Positions 35,606 through 48,800 of a stretch of 64,000 nt of DNA are shown here, in pieces (within the stretch, counting starts at the first letter, position 1; each line of letters starts with the position of its first letter). A program made the position numbers and the translations under genes. The notes under the pieces were generated by a model. That model had not been told where the DNA came from. It ran no database searches and was given only the letters and a program-made list of their open reading frames with translations. The stretch is from Campylorhamphus procurvoides (taxonomy: Eukaryota > Chordata > Aves > Passeriformes > Dendrocolaptidae): positions 1,044,583 through 1,108,582 of the forward strand of contig WBMV01008407.1 in NCBI GenBank assembly GCA_013396655.1, written 5' to 3'.

Positions 35606-38600
35606 TGCTTAGATGAGCGGTAGCTGGGGATATCTCTGTAATGAAAATTGGCATTGTATTAGTCATTTTTACGCACATGAGGTAAGCCCACAGCTCAAGT
35701 GAACTATTTATTGCTCATTAACACTGTGCTTGTGGTAGTAAGCTTGATGAAGCCATTTCCAATTGCCCTTTGTGCAACTCGTAAACTGCTCTGACTCCTA
35801 ACAGGGACTAACTTGGGAGCTTGACTCAGGCACATACTTTCATCGTGCTTCCCATGCACCTGTACTGGGAAAAAGAATTGAATTACTGCAGGCCCAAGAA
35901 GACAGAGCTGCTTAATATTGAGAGGTGTGCTGCCATGGCCCTCTCAGAAGAGACCTAGGGGAGGATTGCAGAAAAATGCCATTTCTGTGCAATATGCAGG
36001 TGAGATGCAGAGATAATCTGTCCAAACCAGCCAGCCTGGGCTGCTTCTGGCACACAGCCGAAAAGCTGTAAGCTGTTAACAGGGGTAGGGAGAAAACATC
36101 ACAGCATTTTGCCAGCTACATTGACCTCCCCTGCACAGGGATCAACAACCACAGGGAAATGCAGCAGATACACAGGGAGGCGTTTCCAAAGGCGATACTT
36201 GGTTCAAAGCCCAAAGCAATCCTTTGTGAGCCTGCCCTTCTGTCTTTCCCTCCTAGTTGATGGAGCAGCTGGTGGAAGGGAAGGATGGACTTCTCTAGGA
36301 AGTGCCACTCCTCACTTCAGACTGAAATGCTGTCTGCTTAGGTAATTTGCTTGGAAACATTTTTAGGTGCATTTGAGGTGATACTGTCGCTTTCTTCTCT
36401 ACGCATTTCTGTGGGGCAGGGAAGGGAGTACCAGGAACGTCTGTACTGACACTTCCTCAAGCAGCTCTTAGCTTGGCAGATGTTGCTTGGTTACACTCTG
36501 TGAATAATTTTCACAGTTTGTGTTAGAGTCACAAGGGTAAGAGATTTTGAATACATATATAAATTAGAGCTGAGGTTGCAGGAAACAAGTTGGTAAATTT
36601 TGAAACAAACAAATGCATATGAAACTGAGTCCCAGCCAGCCTGACTAAACTGCAATCATGATATCTGAAAAAAATACTTGTAACTTCTTCAGTGAAATTT
36701 TCCACAGTTGCAGGTCCTGATGGCAGAGGTTAGGCCTAACAATACAGCTGATCTGATCAAAGTCATCCACCCCTGGAAGCTTGAGGAGAAATCACATGAG
36801 CAGATTTAGACCCTCAAAAGAAGTGGAAGTACCAAAATCCCCTTGCAAATACCAGCAGAAGGTACCTTAATACCTTTGATGAGCATGAGTTTACATGTCT
36901 CCCCTTCTTCCACAACCTGCTAGTCTAGGAAGGTCCCACCAAGCATACGATGTGAATTTAACCTCATATTAGGGATGTCAGGAAGGACAAAAGTTGCCTT
37001 CCCTCTCAAACTGGGGACTGCGTTGTGACTGCTCAACTGCCCCAGCAGACATCCATGTGTGAAATCCATGTCATCCCCCAAGCCTTGGCTTGGGCCTGGG
37101 GCCTAGGGAAACCATGGGCCTTCCAAAAAGCTGTAAGTTCATCAAGAAGAGGTTTACTTCAGGACAGGAGGCAGCAGTGACTCACTTCCATGGAGCGAGG
37201 GCTCCTTCACAGCTGCTGCCTGCCTCCTCTGTCATCAGCACATCAATATTTCACATGCATACTCTGGAAGCACAATGAAATGCTTATTTCTAAAACCATG
37301 AGCTATATTGAAGCATTGCCCAGCCAAAGGAAGGGCAGTAAAAAGATCTCCCCTTGCAGCAGGTCTGCGTGGCTTCTCAAGGTGGACTGGAGATGCAGAG
37401 GGAGCTTGCCTGAGTTGTCTGAACAATCAAGCACCTACAAATAGTCCTTGTTGTTTCTGATTTCGGTATTTCATAATGGTACGTCTTCAGTGCAGCTACC
37501 TCTTGCCCCCCAAATTCCATATGAGTGGTAGAAATATCAACCCATGCAAGGTATATTTTTTACATTGATTGGCAAAGTAAGGGCAGCTGAAGTTTAAGTA
37601 ATCATTGGTAATGTACATGCCCTTGGTTTGGTTTGCAAACACTGCATCAAATCCAGATAAAACAGGAAGCTAATTTGATGACCTAAAAAATGTCCTATTG
37701 TGTTTTTTTCCACCCTTTCTGATAGCCCTTATCACTATGTTTGTTACACCTCATCATTATCTGAGAAGAACACAGTCACATATTATTTGTGAATCAGATC
37801 AATCATTTGAGATCAGTTATTATGACTGACATTAAAGCTGTCACTATTTTAACGACACATTTGTATAAAAATGCTTTGGTCTTTATGGCATCCTTAACCT
37901 GTTGCAGTCAATTTGATACATTCAAATGATGGGAATTTGGGTGCTATTGTTACATTGCCATTTCTATTTAAATTTTTTCAATACAAGTACCCATCAACAG
38001 AAGCTCTGAAAAGGTCAGAGGGAGGTCTGCTAGAATAAAATCAATCATTTCCATGGTGCTACCCTGCTGAATTAATCAATCAAGGATCTTTTGTGTCACT
38101 TCCAACACATGTGTATTGGTAGAGTCATGCTGCATGAGTTAGCTTTTGTAGAAGATACACCTTTCTTTTCCTTTTAAAAACCAAACAAACAAAAAACAAT
38201 TTAGTTAGTTGCAGGAAATCTGTTTTGTTCAATGAGTGCTTCCCTGAACAAATGGTTAAAGATGTGTCTATATGAAAACAGTAGGCAAAGAAAATCCATA
38301 CAACAGAATTACATATAAATGTAAATATAAGGTAGTGTATGTATTTTAACATACAAAGAAGAATTGAAACACAGAAGAGCGAGGAATGTGAGATCACTTG
38401 AAGCCAATTCTTTGGCTAATTGTGTTTCAACTCTAGGACATGGGACTGTTGTGACCTCTTTCTCCATCTTTATGCGACATGGTGTCCTACCCATACATCA
38501 AAAACTACACAGTTCTTCTCTCTCTCTTGTTGAATTAAGCCCTGAAAAAATTATTAGTATTCTCTTCTGGAACTGTGGCTGGAGATCATAATCTTATTTT

Positions 38601-41600
38601 TCTGGCACAGATAAATATGGGCATTACTTTTGTACTATGACACAATTATTTTGGTATTGCTTTAATTAGCAAACATAACTGCCAATTAAAATGAAACCAA
38701 GGTACTTTGTGTCTCAGGTATTTTCATTAAATGTAATTTACTTTTTAAAAAAACCAAGCAGTGGCAAGAACAGATTTCACGTGTCTTCCAAGCTTAACTT
38801 TCTTCCAGCATGTGCTCAGTGTGTGCCTGTGACAGTAACATGAGCAAGGTGAATGTGTTGGTAGCAGGTTCTGTGTGAGCACCAAGGGCTGGCAGAGTGT
38901 TCTGGTGGGCACACCCGTGGGAGGGGTTGATCTGGAAGGGTGCTCTACCCCCCACAGGAGAGGAATGGAAGAACTGCATTCACAAGGAGCCCCTCTCCTG
39001 AAATTGCTCTCTGCTCCATAAAAGAGCCCATCCTGCAGCATATGCACCTGTGGAAGGCTTGTGCTCTGATTTTTCATCATTTCTTTTGCTGGTTTTGCAC
39101 TTGCTGTTGTTGAAAGGTAGAAGCTTAAAACCCTCTTGCTGTGGTGGCAGATGGGATTTGGGGGGTATTTATTCCTTCAGGGCAAAACTGTGTGTTCAGC
39201 TTATGATTTCATTTGTGTAGAAACCTTGCAATGTGGCTGGATCAGAGATGCCAAGTTGTTTATGCCAGACCTCTCTAATCAAGCTCTCCATAGAAAGTGC
39301 CAAAAACAGAAGGCCAATTTTTTGTCTCAGTTACTTCATGAAAATTGTTCAGTAACATAGAAACATAGGATGTCTGAACAGAAATATGCAGGTGTGTATT
39401 GCAAATATTCAATGGGAGGCAGGATAAGGCTCAATAAATGCAAATAAATTGCACGCCTGATAAGCCTGTATGTGCTGCTAAATCTACTTGACTTACTAAC
39501 ACAATATAGAGCAAGCCCAATGGTCACAGCTGTTTTTTGATACACCACACAATCAGAGGATTGAGTGGTACATATCCCCTGCCCTGTGAGATAAACTTGC
39601 CACCTTTTCCTTCCAGTCCCTGTGAGTCCCACCAGAGGCTCTGAGGGCTTGTTTTCCCCAGAATGGGGTGCAGAGTGAATGCCTGCAGCCTATCCTGCCC
39701 ACACTGCAGCCATACAATCCTCGGGGATTACAGGGCCTAATCCTCCCCTCCCAGGTGCTGGGAATGAGGACCACTAGTGGACTTGGAATCAGTTCATCAA
39801 AAATGCAGCACAAAATCCTCCAGTCTCCCAATGGAATATTTCCCTCTCTGCAGGGGAAGAGAAGGGACTCTGGAGGCTGTGACTTTCAGTGTGATACATC
39901 TGGGGCTCAGCTACCCCCAGATTATGTACACTTGGCACCATTTGTCCGGCATTTATGTCCTTGAAAATGAAACAACCCAAAACAAAAACAAACATCCTGT
40001 AATTCTCCCACCCTTGATTTAGATGAGGCCATAAAAGGATTAAGGACTAAAATATCCTGCTCTGTCTGTCAAATGTTAAACTTGCTGTGTCCTCCTTAGT
40101 AATAAACACAGTCAACCCCTTTGAGGGAGCCTGTGTATCAAGCCCATTGACTGGAGGAGATCCAGAACTTCCCTCAGATGAAGCCAAACCCTGCTAGTTC
40201 TGCTGCAGTCTGTTATTGCTGAGGTTTCTGCACTCTGTTGGGTGTATCTCCCATGCAGCTCCATGAAATAAGAAATTACAAGGTCACAATCCTTCTCAAA
40301 ACTTGCATCGACTCTTCTTTCAGAAGTAGATCTCTGAGAGGAATCAACAAAGTTTGGCTACTACAGAGGCCACTTTCATTACAGGCTTACCCCCCGCTGG
40401 GCTCAAAACTCATTCCCCCCTCCTCACAGATGATGTAAACTCCTGCTCACTAATTCAAAGGGACAAGTTTGCCCCTGTGAGGCTCTTCCCAAGGCATTAG
40501 ATGGGGTCTAGAGGAACACATTTGGAGAAAACAGGAGGATAAGCCATCAACAGCCTTACAAAAATGAGGCTCCAAGATACTGAACTCCCTTTCCTCACTC
40601 TGCAAAGAAAAAAGTCCTGCCATATTCCCAATGCCTTTATATTTGCTTGCTATAAGAAAGGCAGCTGACCATCATCCCAATGGGATTTGCTTATAGTATT
40701 TATACATTTCTCTAATACACTGCTTTTTGTCCTTAAGCATTATGCAGCTTAAAAATAGATGGAAAAATTAGCACAATTACCAACTGAAGCCAAAAAAGCC
40801 AAGAAGAGATGCTTCAGTACATAAGATTAAACTGCAAGATAGGATAATTGAATGTATTTTTATTCAGATAATGTGGCCGCCTAGAAGCAAGGCATTTCTC
40901 ATCTCATGTGAGATGTTTTTCCAAGAGTTGTGATTTTTATAAGATAACAGCTCCTTGACAGAGCAGAAGCAGGGCTACTGCTGATAACTGCAGTGTGAAT
41001 GCTCGTGTGGATGCTCTGTGCTGGCCTTGTACCTGTGCAGGCAGCCAGGCAGCTCCCCACTGCCCAGGAATGGTTCACATCCCAGAAATACCCATTTTCA
41101 GAAGGCAGAAAAGGATAAAAAGCATGAGGGAAGCAAAGTAAATTGATTGGAGCAGTGAACAACTCTGGGTACAAGGGAAGGGTCGCTGATGTCCTGTTAA
41201 CACTGTCCTGATCCTGCTCAGGGAAGGGCTTTATGCACACATGGAAAGTAAATGCCCTGGGGTATGTAGCTGGAGCATTATTCTGCCTAGTGCTCCTCCA
41301 TGTTTGTTCGATTTGTACCTCCTCATTACTGTGGTCAAGGTCTGGCACAATTTGGTGGAAGCTGGCTTTGGTCTCATTACCTTCAATTCCTGATCTCATG
41401 CTAATTAGCCACAATAATGTAAGTCCTGTCTTTTTCTGTTATTAATTTACCACTGATGTTCCTTTGTTAAATAGCTAGAGATGCTATAAATAGAGGTGTT
41501 GATAGAAATTAATTCTTTAGCTTGTTTGAGTGAGGCTAAGTACCAGTGACACTCATTAACACCCAGCTACATTTCCCCTTACAAGCTGAGGATTCTGGCA

Positions 41601-42857
41601 CCATCCAGCATTGTCTGTAGACACCTATAACTGTCATCTAGAAGAACTCGAAGTATTTTGGACATGTTGCTAATTAAAGCCCAGAGCTACAAGAGGATTT
41701 AGGTGCGACAGGCATCCCTGACAATTGTAAATGTTGAATAACAAAGTGACACAGTTGCTTTATGCTGTGCCAAAACACATGCTGGTGCATATGTTAGGAG
41801 TTCCACGACCCACCCAGAAGACCCAGCTGCTAGGGGGAATTGTTTTGTAGCTTAGGTTTTCCTGACTGAGCTCCATTAAAGGGCTAGTGGTGGAGTAGAT
41901 GAGTACTAGGGTCAACAACAGGGTGGACAGGGCCACCACAAAGCCCATATAAATGGCTTTATCCTGTGAAGGAGCCTCTTCCTATTGCCTGGGGACACCA
42001 GGCTGCTGTACTTAAAATGGTGTCACATCTGAGAAGCACTGATATAGTCAGTAGCGTCCCTGGGGGTCAGGAGTGAAACTTTGTGGGGCTGCACTTAGTG
42101 GTGAAAATGTCGATGTCTATGACTCTTGAGGAGTTTTGGCTAGCCTGAGTCTCAGTGCTGCCGGTGGACTAAGGAGGTCATATTCCACCAGAGCTGCACA
42201 GTGGGTCAAACAGGTTTTGTTCTTTTTTGTTTGCATTTGGTGTTGGGTTTTCTTAGCCTTTCTGTTATGCACAAGGACACAAGACCACACAACAAATCAG
42301 GAGAAATTCTGATTTGACAACACTTTTTGAGATCTTTGTAATAGCTTTCCACTGCACTTCACTCACTTTCTTTTTATGTTTCTAAATTTATGTTTGTAAC
42401 AACTCTTGTAATTCTGAAAATAGTGCTTCCTCTTTGTTCCCTCTGCCACTTCATCAGCATTGCAGCAATAGTCATGAGGGATTCAGGAATGGTAAAATTA
42501 ACTTTGGAGCATCTTTCTCTTTGGAGGAGGACAAAAAGACAGCATAACTGGTAATCTCTATATTATCTAGTGACCTACTACAAGTAGATTAGTTACTGCG
42601 AAGAAACAGTTTTAAGGTGACAAGAATAAGACCAAAGGTTTGGTTTTGATTGGAAGCCATCCCGCTGGGAATATCATTTATCTGTGAATGATTTTACTTG
42701 CTAACTGCTGACATTAAGTATTTAGCAATAAAACTCAGGGAGGAGAACCTCAAAAACCTATGAAGCTATAGTGTGTTACTGAAATCTGTGGGAGGACCAG
42801 ATGCCAGATACAAAGTACTAAGTTTGTCATTGTGTCTAATTATATAAACTGTATAAT
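35606..42857. other. gene-free stretch
   Basis: No supported gene or repeat over about 7 kb. A short minus-strand frame at 41760-41948 begins with a strong hydrophobic stretch and has an in-frame acceptor-like site upstream; it is described as a finding. The 171-codon minus frame at 40899-41414 shows no family signature. Sequence near 38.2-38.4 kb is notably AT-rich. Confidence 0.5.
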
Positions 42858-42882
42858 GGGGGGAGGGTTTGAGGGGGCAGGG
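42858..42882 (+). other. G-quadruplex-forming motif
   Basis: Four G runs of at least three (42858-42863, 42865-42867, 42873-42877, 42880-42882), separated by loops of 1, 5 and 2 bases. This fits the canonical intramolecular G4 pattern in otherwise AT-rich DNA. Confidence 0.75.
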
Positions 42883-45800
42883 AGAGGTCAGGAATATAAC
42901 CCAGCTCTTCTTAATTCAGCATCTTCTGAGTCTGTTCTCTCACTGTGAGGTAGTTGCTCTGTCTGAAATAAGACTCCTCACAGGAGATAAGGACGTATAA
43001 TCACTGCCACATTAAAACTGCTCAAAGCTAACAACGATTCTAATTAATAAGGTCAAAGTAACAAACAAATAATTTCAGTGAGACAAGACCACAGGAAACC
43101 TTCTCCTCTCACCCTACAGATACAATCGGAAATGCAATAAACATGGTTTTGGGCACAGAAGCTCTTCTTCAGGCTGGAAGCAGCAAACTAACACCAAATC
43201 ATGTGTACTGGGAGTTGAGTAACAGCTTCAGAATACTGCACTTTATCCTAACAATGCTAATCATTTAGAGATCTCAAGAGAAGAGCACAATCTTGTAACT
43301 ATGGAGTAATGGGGAGTGCTAGGCAGAAAAAGAGTGATTAAGTCATTAGCCCCATTATACAGACAACAAGAAATAGGTAGCTATCACATTAAGGGATTAA
43401 CTGTGTTAAAATGTGGGACAATTATTTTTGCTATGAAATCAATTTCTCAGTTGCATGTATTATTTTTTTAATAATAGTAGATTTATGAATTTTACTTCCC
43501 AGCCTAGTATTTGAAAATATTTTGTGGACCTACATTAGGGTTTTTTTATGTTTAAGGTATGTCACAACATGCATCAAGAAAGTGCCTGCGGAATGAAAAC
43601 AGAACCCAGGTGCAGAGAGTGCTTGCTATTGCAGTGTTGTAAAGAATAGCACACCACGTTCCTGCTGTGCTCTGGGCAGACACACGGTCTTTGGGACATT
43701 TTTCTATTTTAGGTGATTGTGGTGGGCACTCTTGAGAGAGGAACTGATAGTGCTATTTAACACCTAGCAACCTGGTTTCAAGAACCACTCAGCCCACAAA
43801 GCAAGAAAAGGTTCCTGTTACAGCTGCATCTTAAACCTCAACATCAAATGTCCTCAATCCCAAAACTATCACAAACGGATCATTATAACTAAGCCGCCTT
43901 CTCCACATGGCACTGTGTGAGAGCCTGGAGCCAGTGAAAGGTGTGTGCTAAGTTAATGAGATTGACCAGAGATGAAGAATACTGAGAGTTTACAAGAAAA
44001 GGGAGGAAAGACTGTTAGCCTAGTTAGATCCCAAAGAAACCAGCAGACTGGAAGGTGAGTTTTTCTGCTTGGCTACAATTAGGTTTTTGTAAACATGGAT
44101 TGCTGTTTGATAGGTTCAAGGAGGAAAATGGTGGTAAGGGAAGGAAGGAGTGAGTTGTCCAAGCATTGACTTCTACCCCTGTGTACCTTTAAGCAGTGGT
44201 GTGATTTCCTTTTTCCCCACCTTTTTTTTTCCCTTTTTTTTTTGTTGTTGTTTCTTTAAAGAGGGTGTTGCCAAGGGGTGTGCTATGACAGCAGGATCCT
44301 GCAGTATGTTATTTGCTTCCTTCCTAATCAAAATATTTTGGAGTTGTTATTGCATATCCCTGCTGTAATTTTGGAAATGTAATCCCCAGCATTTGGGGGA
44401 TCACACTCCTCCCTGCCATGTAAACTTCCTAAGCAAATTCTCTGCCAAGTTTTCAAGTGTTCCAATTTCAAGTTATTTTGATCTTATCTCCCTTGTGTTT
44501 CCTGAGTGTATTTTACCGTTAAAGATTCTTTATCGCAGTCAAAAATTACATACAATTACGCTCAGGATCTGTGAACAGAGGCCATGCAGTCTAGAGCTCT
44601 CTTGCTTAGTGAAGACTGAGCAAAAAGTTACCTGGGCTGCTCCAGGAATTCACTTTGAGGAAAGGCACAGATTTTGCAGCTTCAGTTTGAACTGCTGGAA
44701 TTTGGCTCATCTAAATTTAATATTCCATGTGTTACACATAAAGGTGACCCCTCTAACTTCAGCTAGTTTGGAGTTTAAATCTTATCAAAGATTGCTAGAA
44801 TTTTCTAGTATAAAAGCTGCAAAGTTCTTCCAATACAGCCAAGCTGACACAGGTATCAAAATGAAGAAGTTTTGAGTTGTGACTAGTGTCTTTAAATGAC
44901 ACAATAACAGTAATGGGTAATAAATGTCCCTTCCCAACTCCTAAAGGCTTTCTCTAGAGGTAGGGTGTTCTGAGGGAGTTCCCCTAGCAGCTGCTCTTCC
45001 GTGGTTGTTGAAATGCCTGCCATATGTAGCAAGGGCGTTGATGGTTTGAGATCCCTTCACACTGACTCGCCTGTCAATCGTCAGCTGTGCTGCTAAAGAT
45101 GGCTCTCCTTAGTGCCACAAGGCTTGGAAACAGCAGCAGCAGCTCTGGCACAGCTGTGCTGCCTTTGCTCCCAGCACACAGATTAATTCAAAGATGGAGA
45201 ACATCATGTAACAGCCCAAATCTTTATGCTGATCCTGGGGTTCTTCTTTCTTAATTGGGAAAAAGTTTGTGTACTTTAGGATGATTACATATTTGATGAC
45301 TTTTTTTTGATGATTTTTTTTTAATGATTTAAACATCTTTTCTTAACTGTTTGCTGCTCTGCCCTCTCTCTTGGACGTCCAGGCTCTTGCAGCCTGGTGC
45401 TCCTTCAGCTGCACAGAGTATTGGGTGGCAATGGAAGACACATTCATCCTGGTGAGACTCAGGCCATAACCTGAGCATTCATTTGCACTCACTCAGAGAC
45501 TTATTTCCACAGCCTGAGTTAAATTCAGGGAGTGGAATACAAGACAGGAAGCACACCTTCTAGTGTGGCTGCTTGGAAACATCCATAAGCATATCTTGGC
45601 TTAATGAAACACTTCAAACCCTAAAATTATGCACTATGCACAAAGTGCACTTGCTTGGGTAGGTTGAGGTAGATGGGGGCAGAGACTGTAACTGATAAAC
45701 CAATGAAAAACTGGCTTTAGGAGAAGAGCTTTGGCAACTCTGACCATCCCATGGAGCAGGCAGGAATGAGAGGTGCTGAGGTGACAGACAAAAACACACA

Positions 45801-48800
45801 GTAAAACCAGAGGGCTTAACTTACATACCTTGGAAGCAGCTGAGCTTGCTGCTCCAGAGTGCTGATGGCACTTTGCCCCATAACAAGGTGAGCACCACAT
45901 GACCCACAAGTCACTGAGTGAGAGGCTAAAGAAGATACTCATATTCAATAGGATAGATATTCATATTCAATCAGTAGTTCCACCATACCACATGTTAGTG
46001 AAGAATAGTTACATCTCTCACAAAGACTGAGCTTTACACTCGTGAAGTGAGCCAGCAGCAGTGAGGTCCATAGTGAGGACACATTCTGAGTCCTACCCCT
46101 TACTGTTATGCAAGAATGGCTTTTAAAAAGTTTTAACATACATTTTACATCAGCCACAGTCTTGATAATGCACAGAAAGCCTTTGTTTGCGTCAAAAGCT
46201 CCCTGTGATACTGTTGAGACAAGTAAAACTTTCATTTATGAGAGTTTTTCTCCCCTGCGGGCTGCCAGGGTTGCTGGGCCATAGTTTGCAATCTTGAGCA
46301 AGCATTCCTTGGTTTATACTATGTCCTTCCATGGATTTCAAACCTCATGCAAACCAGCATTCTCCTGCTGGGGCAGCCATATAAATAAAAAACTCACTGT
46401 TACTTTATGGCTTTACTTTTCTCAATGAGACATTTTCTCAATGAGACATTTCTAAGCAGCAGATCATGAAAGTGATACCACATAGCATCATCTCTCCGTA
46501 CTTACAGCTGGGCACTGCATATCCCTGAATGTTGGGCTGACTTAGATATGAACCACCCTGCCTTACATTTTCTTTATTACTAGTTTTTATAAGCCTTTAC
46601 TTACATGAAGTACTTCCTTTGCTTATGAAAACTACCAGCAACAGCTGATACACGATGTTATTCAGCTGAATCAACCCACTCATTCCCCACCACAAATAGT
46701 ATATGTTTTGCCTCTCCATATCGTGTATAAAAAGAGTTTTCCCACCAAGAACAATTCAAAGCTACTTCATTCGGACATGGTTGCTCTCCACCTTGCTCGG
46801 TACCTCTCAGCAGCTTCCACGCTTGTTACATCTCATGGACAGTGTGATACCAGATGCTTGTTAGCAGGAGTGGCCAGCAGCAAGCAGAGCTGAAACAGTG
46901 CCAAGCATGAGGACTGAGGCAACACTTAAGCATCCGAAACTTCTCCTGCTGGCAGCAACAAGTATCAGGTGTGGTTTGATTTTTCTGTGCAGACCCAGCT
47001 GTGAGGTCAGGGCAGGATAAAGGGGGAGGATTCCCTGTCAGGGTACTGGGAGAGAGGTACTTGTGGTGTGCCAGGTAGCGCTGGGCTGGGTGCAGCTATG
47101 CCTTGGTTTCAGCAAGGGGGCTCCTCATCCATGGCAGTCATCCTGCTACCCACCTGGTTGGAGTCCCAGAGCCCACAGTGGATCTGTCCAGCCAACCCAT
47201 AGCATCCACACCTTGGCACAAACCCGGCAGTTTCTGCTCTGCAGTCCATTACTATTGTAAAGTTGAGGGTACAATATGAAACCACAGCATTCATTTTACT
47301 TTAGAAAGCGGATGTTGGACTCAAAACCATAATTCTTTTGGACAAGTATGTATTTTTGTTGCTTGAATCAATCAATCTTTGCTCTTGTGTTATCCCTTTG
47401 ACAAGTGACTCAATAAAATTCTGGGGAAAGGCTTGACATTATTGTCAGTGAAGGCTTCCTAAATATCTTGCTCAAGAAAATCAAGGGACAAAAAATCCCT
47501 AATCAATATATTTCCTTTAAAATGTACATAAATTCACTGTATTTGCTAAAGGTAAATGTTGTGCTGATGTTCAGTATTAAACTGCAGCAGAGCAGAATTG
47601 GGTTGGACTTTAGACAATGGTTTTTAAGGTTTAGACCACAGAGCAATGGGACAGACTCCTGGGAAAGGCAAAGATCCCCCAGACTTTTAGGGAGCAATTT
47701 AGCCACTGTCTGTCCAGAGCGGTCTTGTCCTGGAGCAGAAGAATTAATTGCTGGTGCTCTGGATTTCTAGATTTTTCCTCTGTGCCTCAGTCCTTAACTG
47801 ATGTCCCTGGTTAGCAGTGGGTGGCAGACACTAACAGCTCCCAACATGGTGCCAAGGTGGGGAGAGGATGACCTGTGGGATACAAGAGGAGCTGGGAGGG
47901 GAGCTTCCAAGTGCTCACCTCCTCCCCAAGCTGCAGGAATGGTGTTGCGGCCAAAAACACCATCTCCTGCTCAGGCTGGGACCCCATCCCAGTCAGGACC
48001 AAACAACGTCTTCACTGCCTGGCTGTGCTGCTTTTATAATCAAGCATTTGTCGTGTTAAAAAAAATAAACAAAAATACCAAAGTGTTCTCCTTTTAAATT
48101 ATTCTGTGAAAGAGATGCTCAGCTTTTAGTGCACTTTATTTTCCTGGATTGCCAAAAATCTGCTGGCAAGGAAGATTGCTAAGGGTTTATTTTGTGACAG
48201 GAGGGGCACATGATGTACAACACGCCCTAGGATTTGCATAAGGTCACTGAACATCAGCTGCAGTAATTTGTAATTATTTTATTGTGTCATCTTTAGATGT
48301 TTTTCCTGCTCTTTAAAGACTGACTTACTGTCAGTAACTGTGAGTAAAGTGTTTTCCATGTGGTATAGAACTTGCTGTCAGCCAATGACCTCCTGGCAGT
48401 TGTACTACCATGCTCAGTTTCTGCCCTGAAAGGACATTTTGCCAAGTTGTAGTTTGTTTCAGCAAGAAATCGTTCTCTTCCATTCACTGCTATGGATTTG
48501 TGGCTAAATGTTTTCCTGGTCTGTGCCTGAGTTTTCTCAGTTCTCAAATGTTATATGAGTACTGAGTGTTGGCTGGGGAAATGAGCCTTGCCAACTCCCC
48601 ACAATTTTCAGGTCAACTAAAAATTATGACTGATGCTCATTTCTGCCCTTACCAGAAAGTTGCTTAACTTCACTGAGATGGTTTTGTAAGGTACAAAATG
48701 TCTTGTCAGAAAGTTACTGGAGGTCGCCTCTAAAAAAGGAATTTTCAACTTCAGGTTAACTTTGACTTTTATTTAGGGTTTCAGCATCTCTTTCTGTCAG

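Noticed and set aside
35352..35678. 108-codon minus-strand frame
   Set aside because: It lies almost entirely within two CR1 tails.
40899..41414. 171-codon minus-strand frame
   Set aside because: No family resemblance and no pyrimidine tract or acceptor upstream.
44393..44875. 160-codon plus-strand frame
   Set aside because: It starts at a non-ATG codon, shows no domain and no splice sites.
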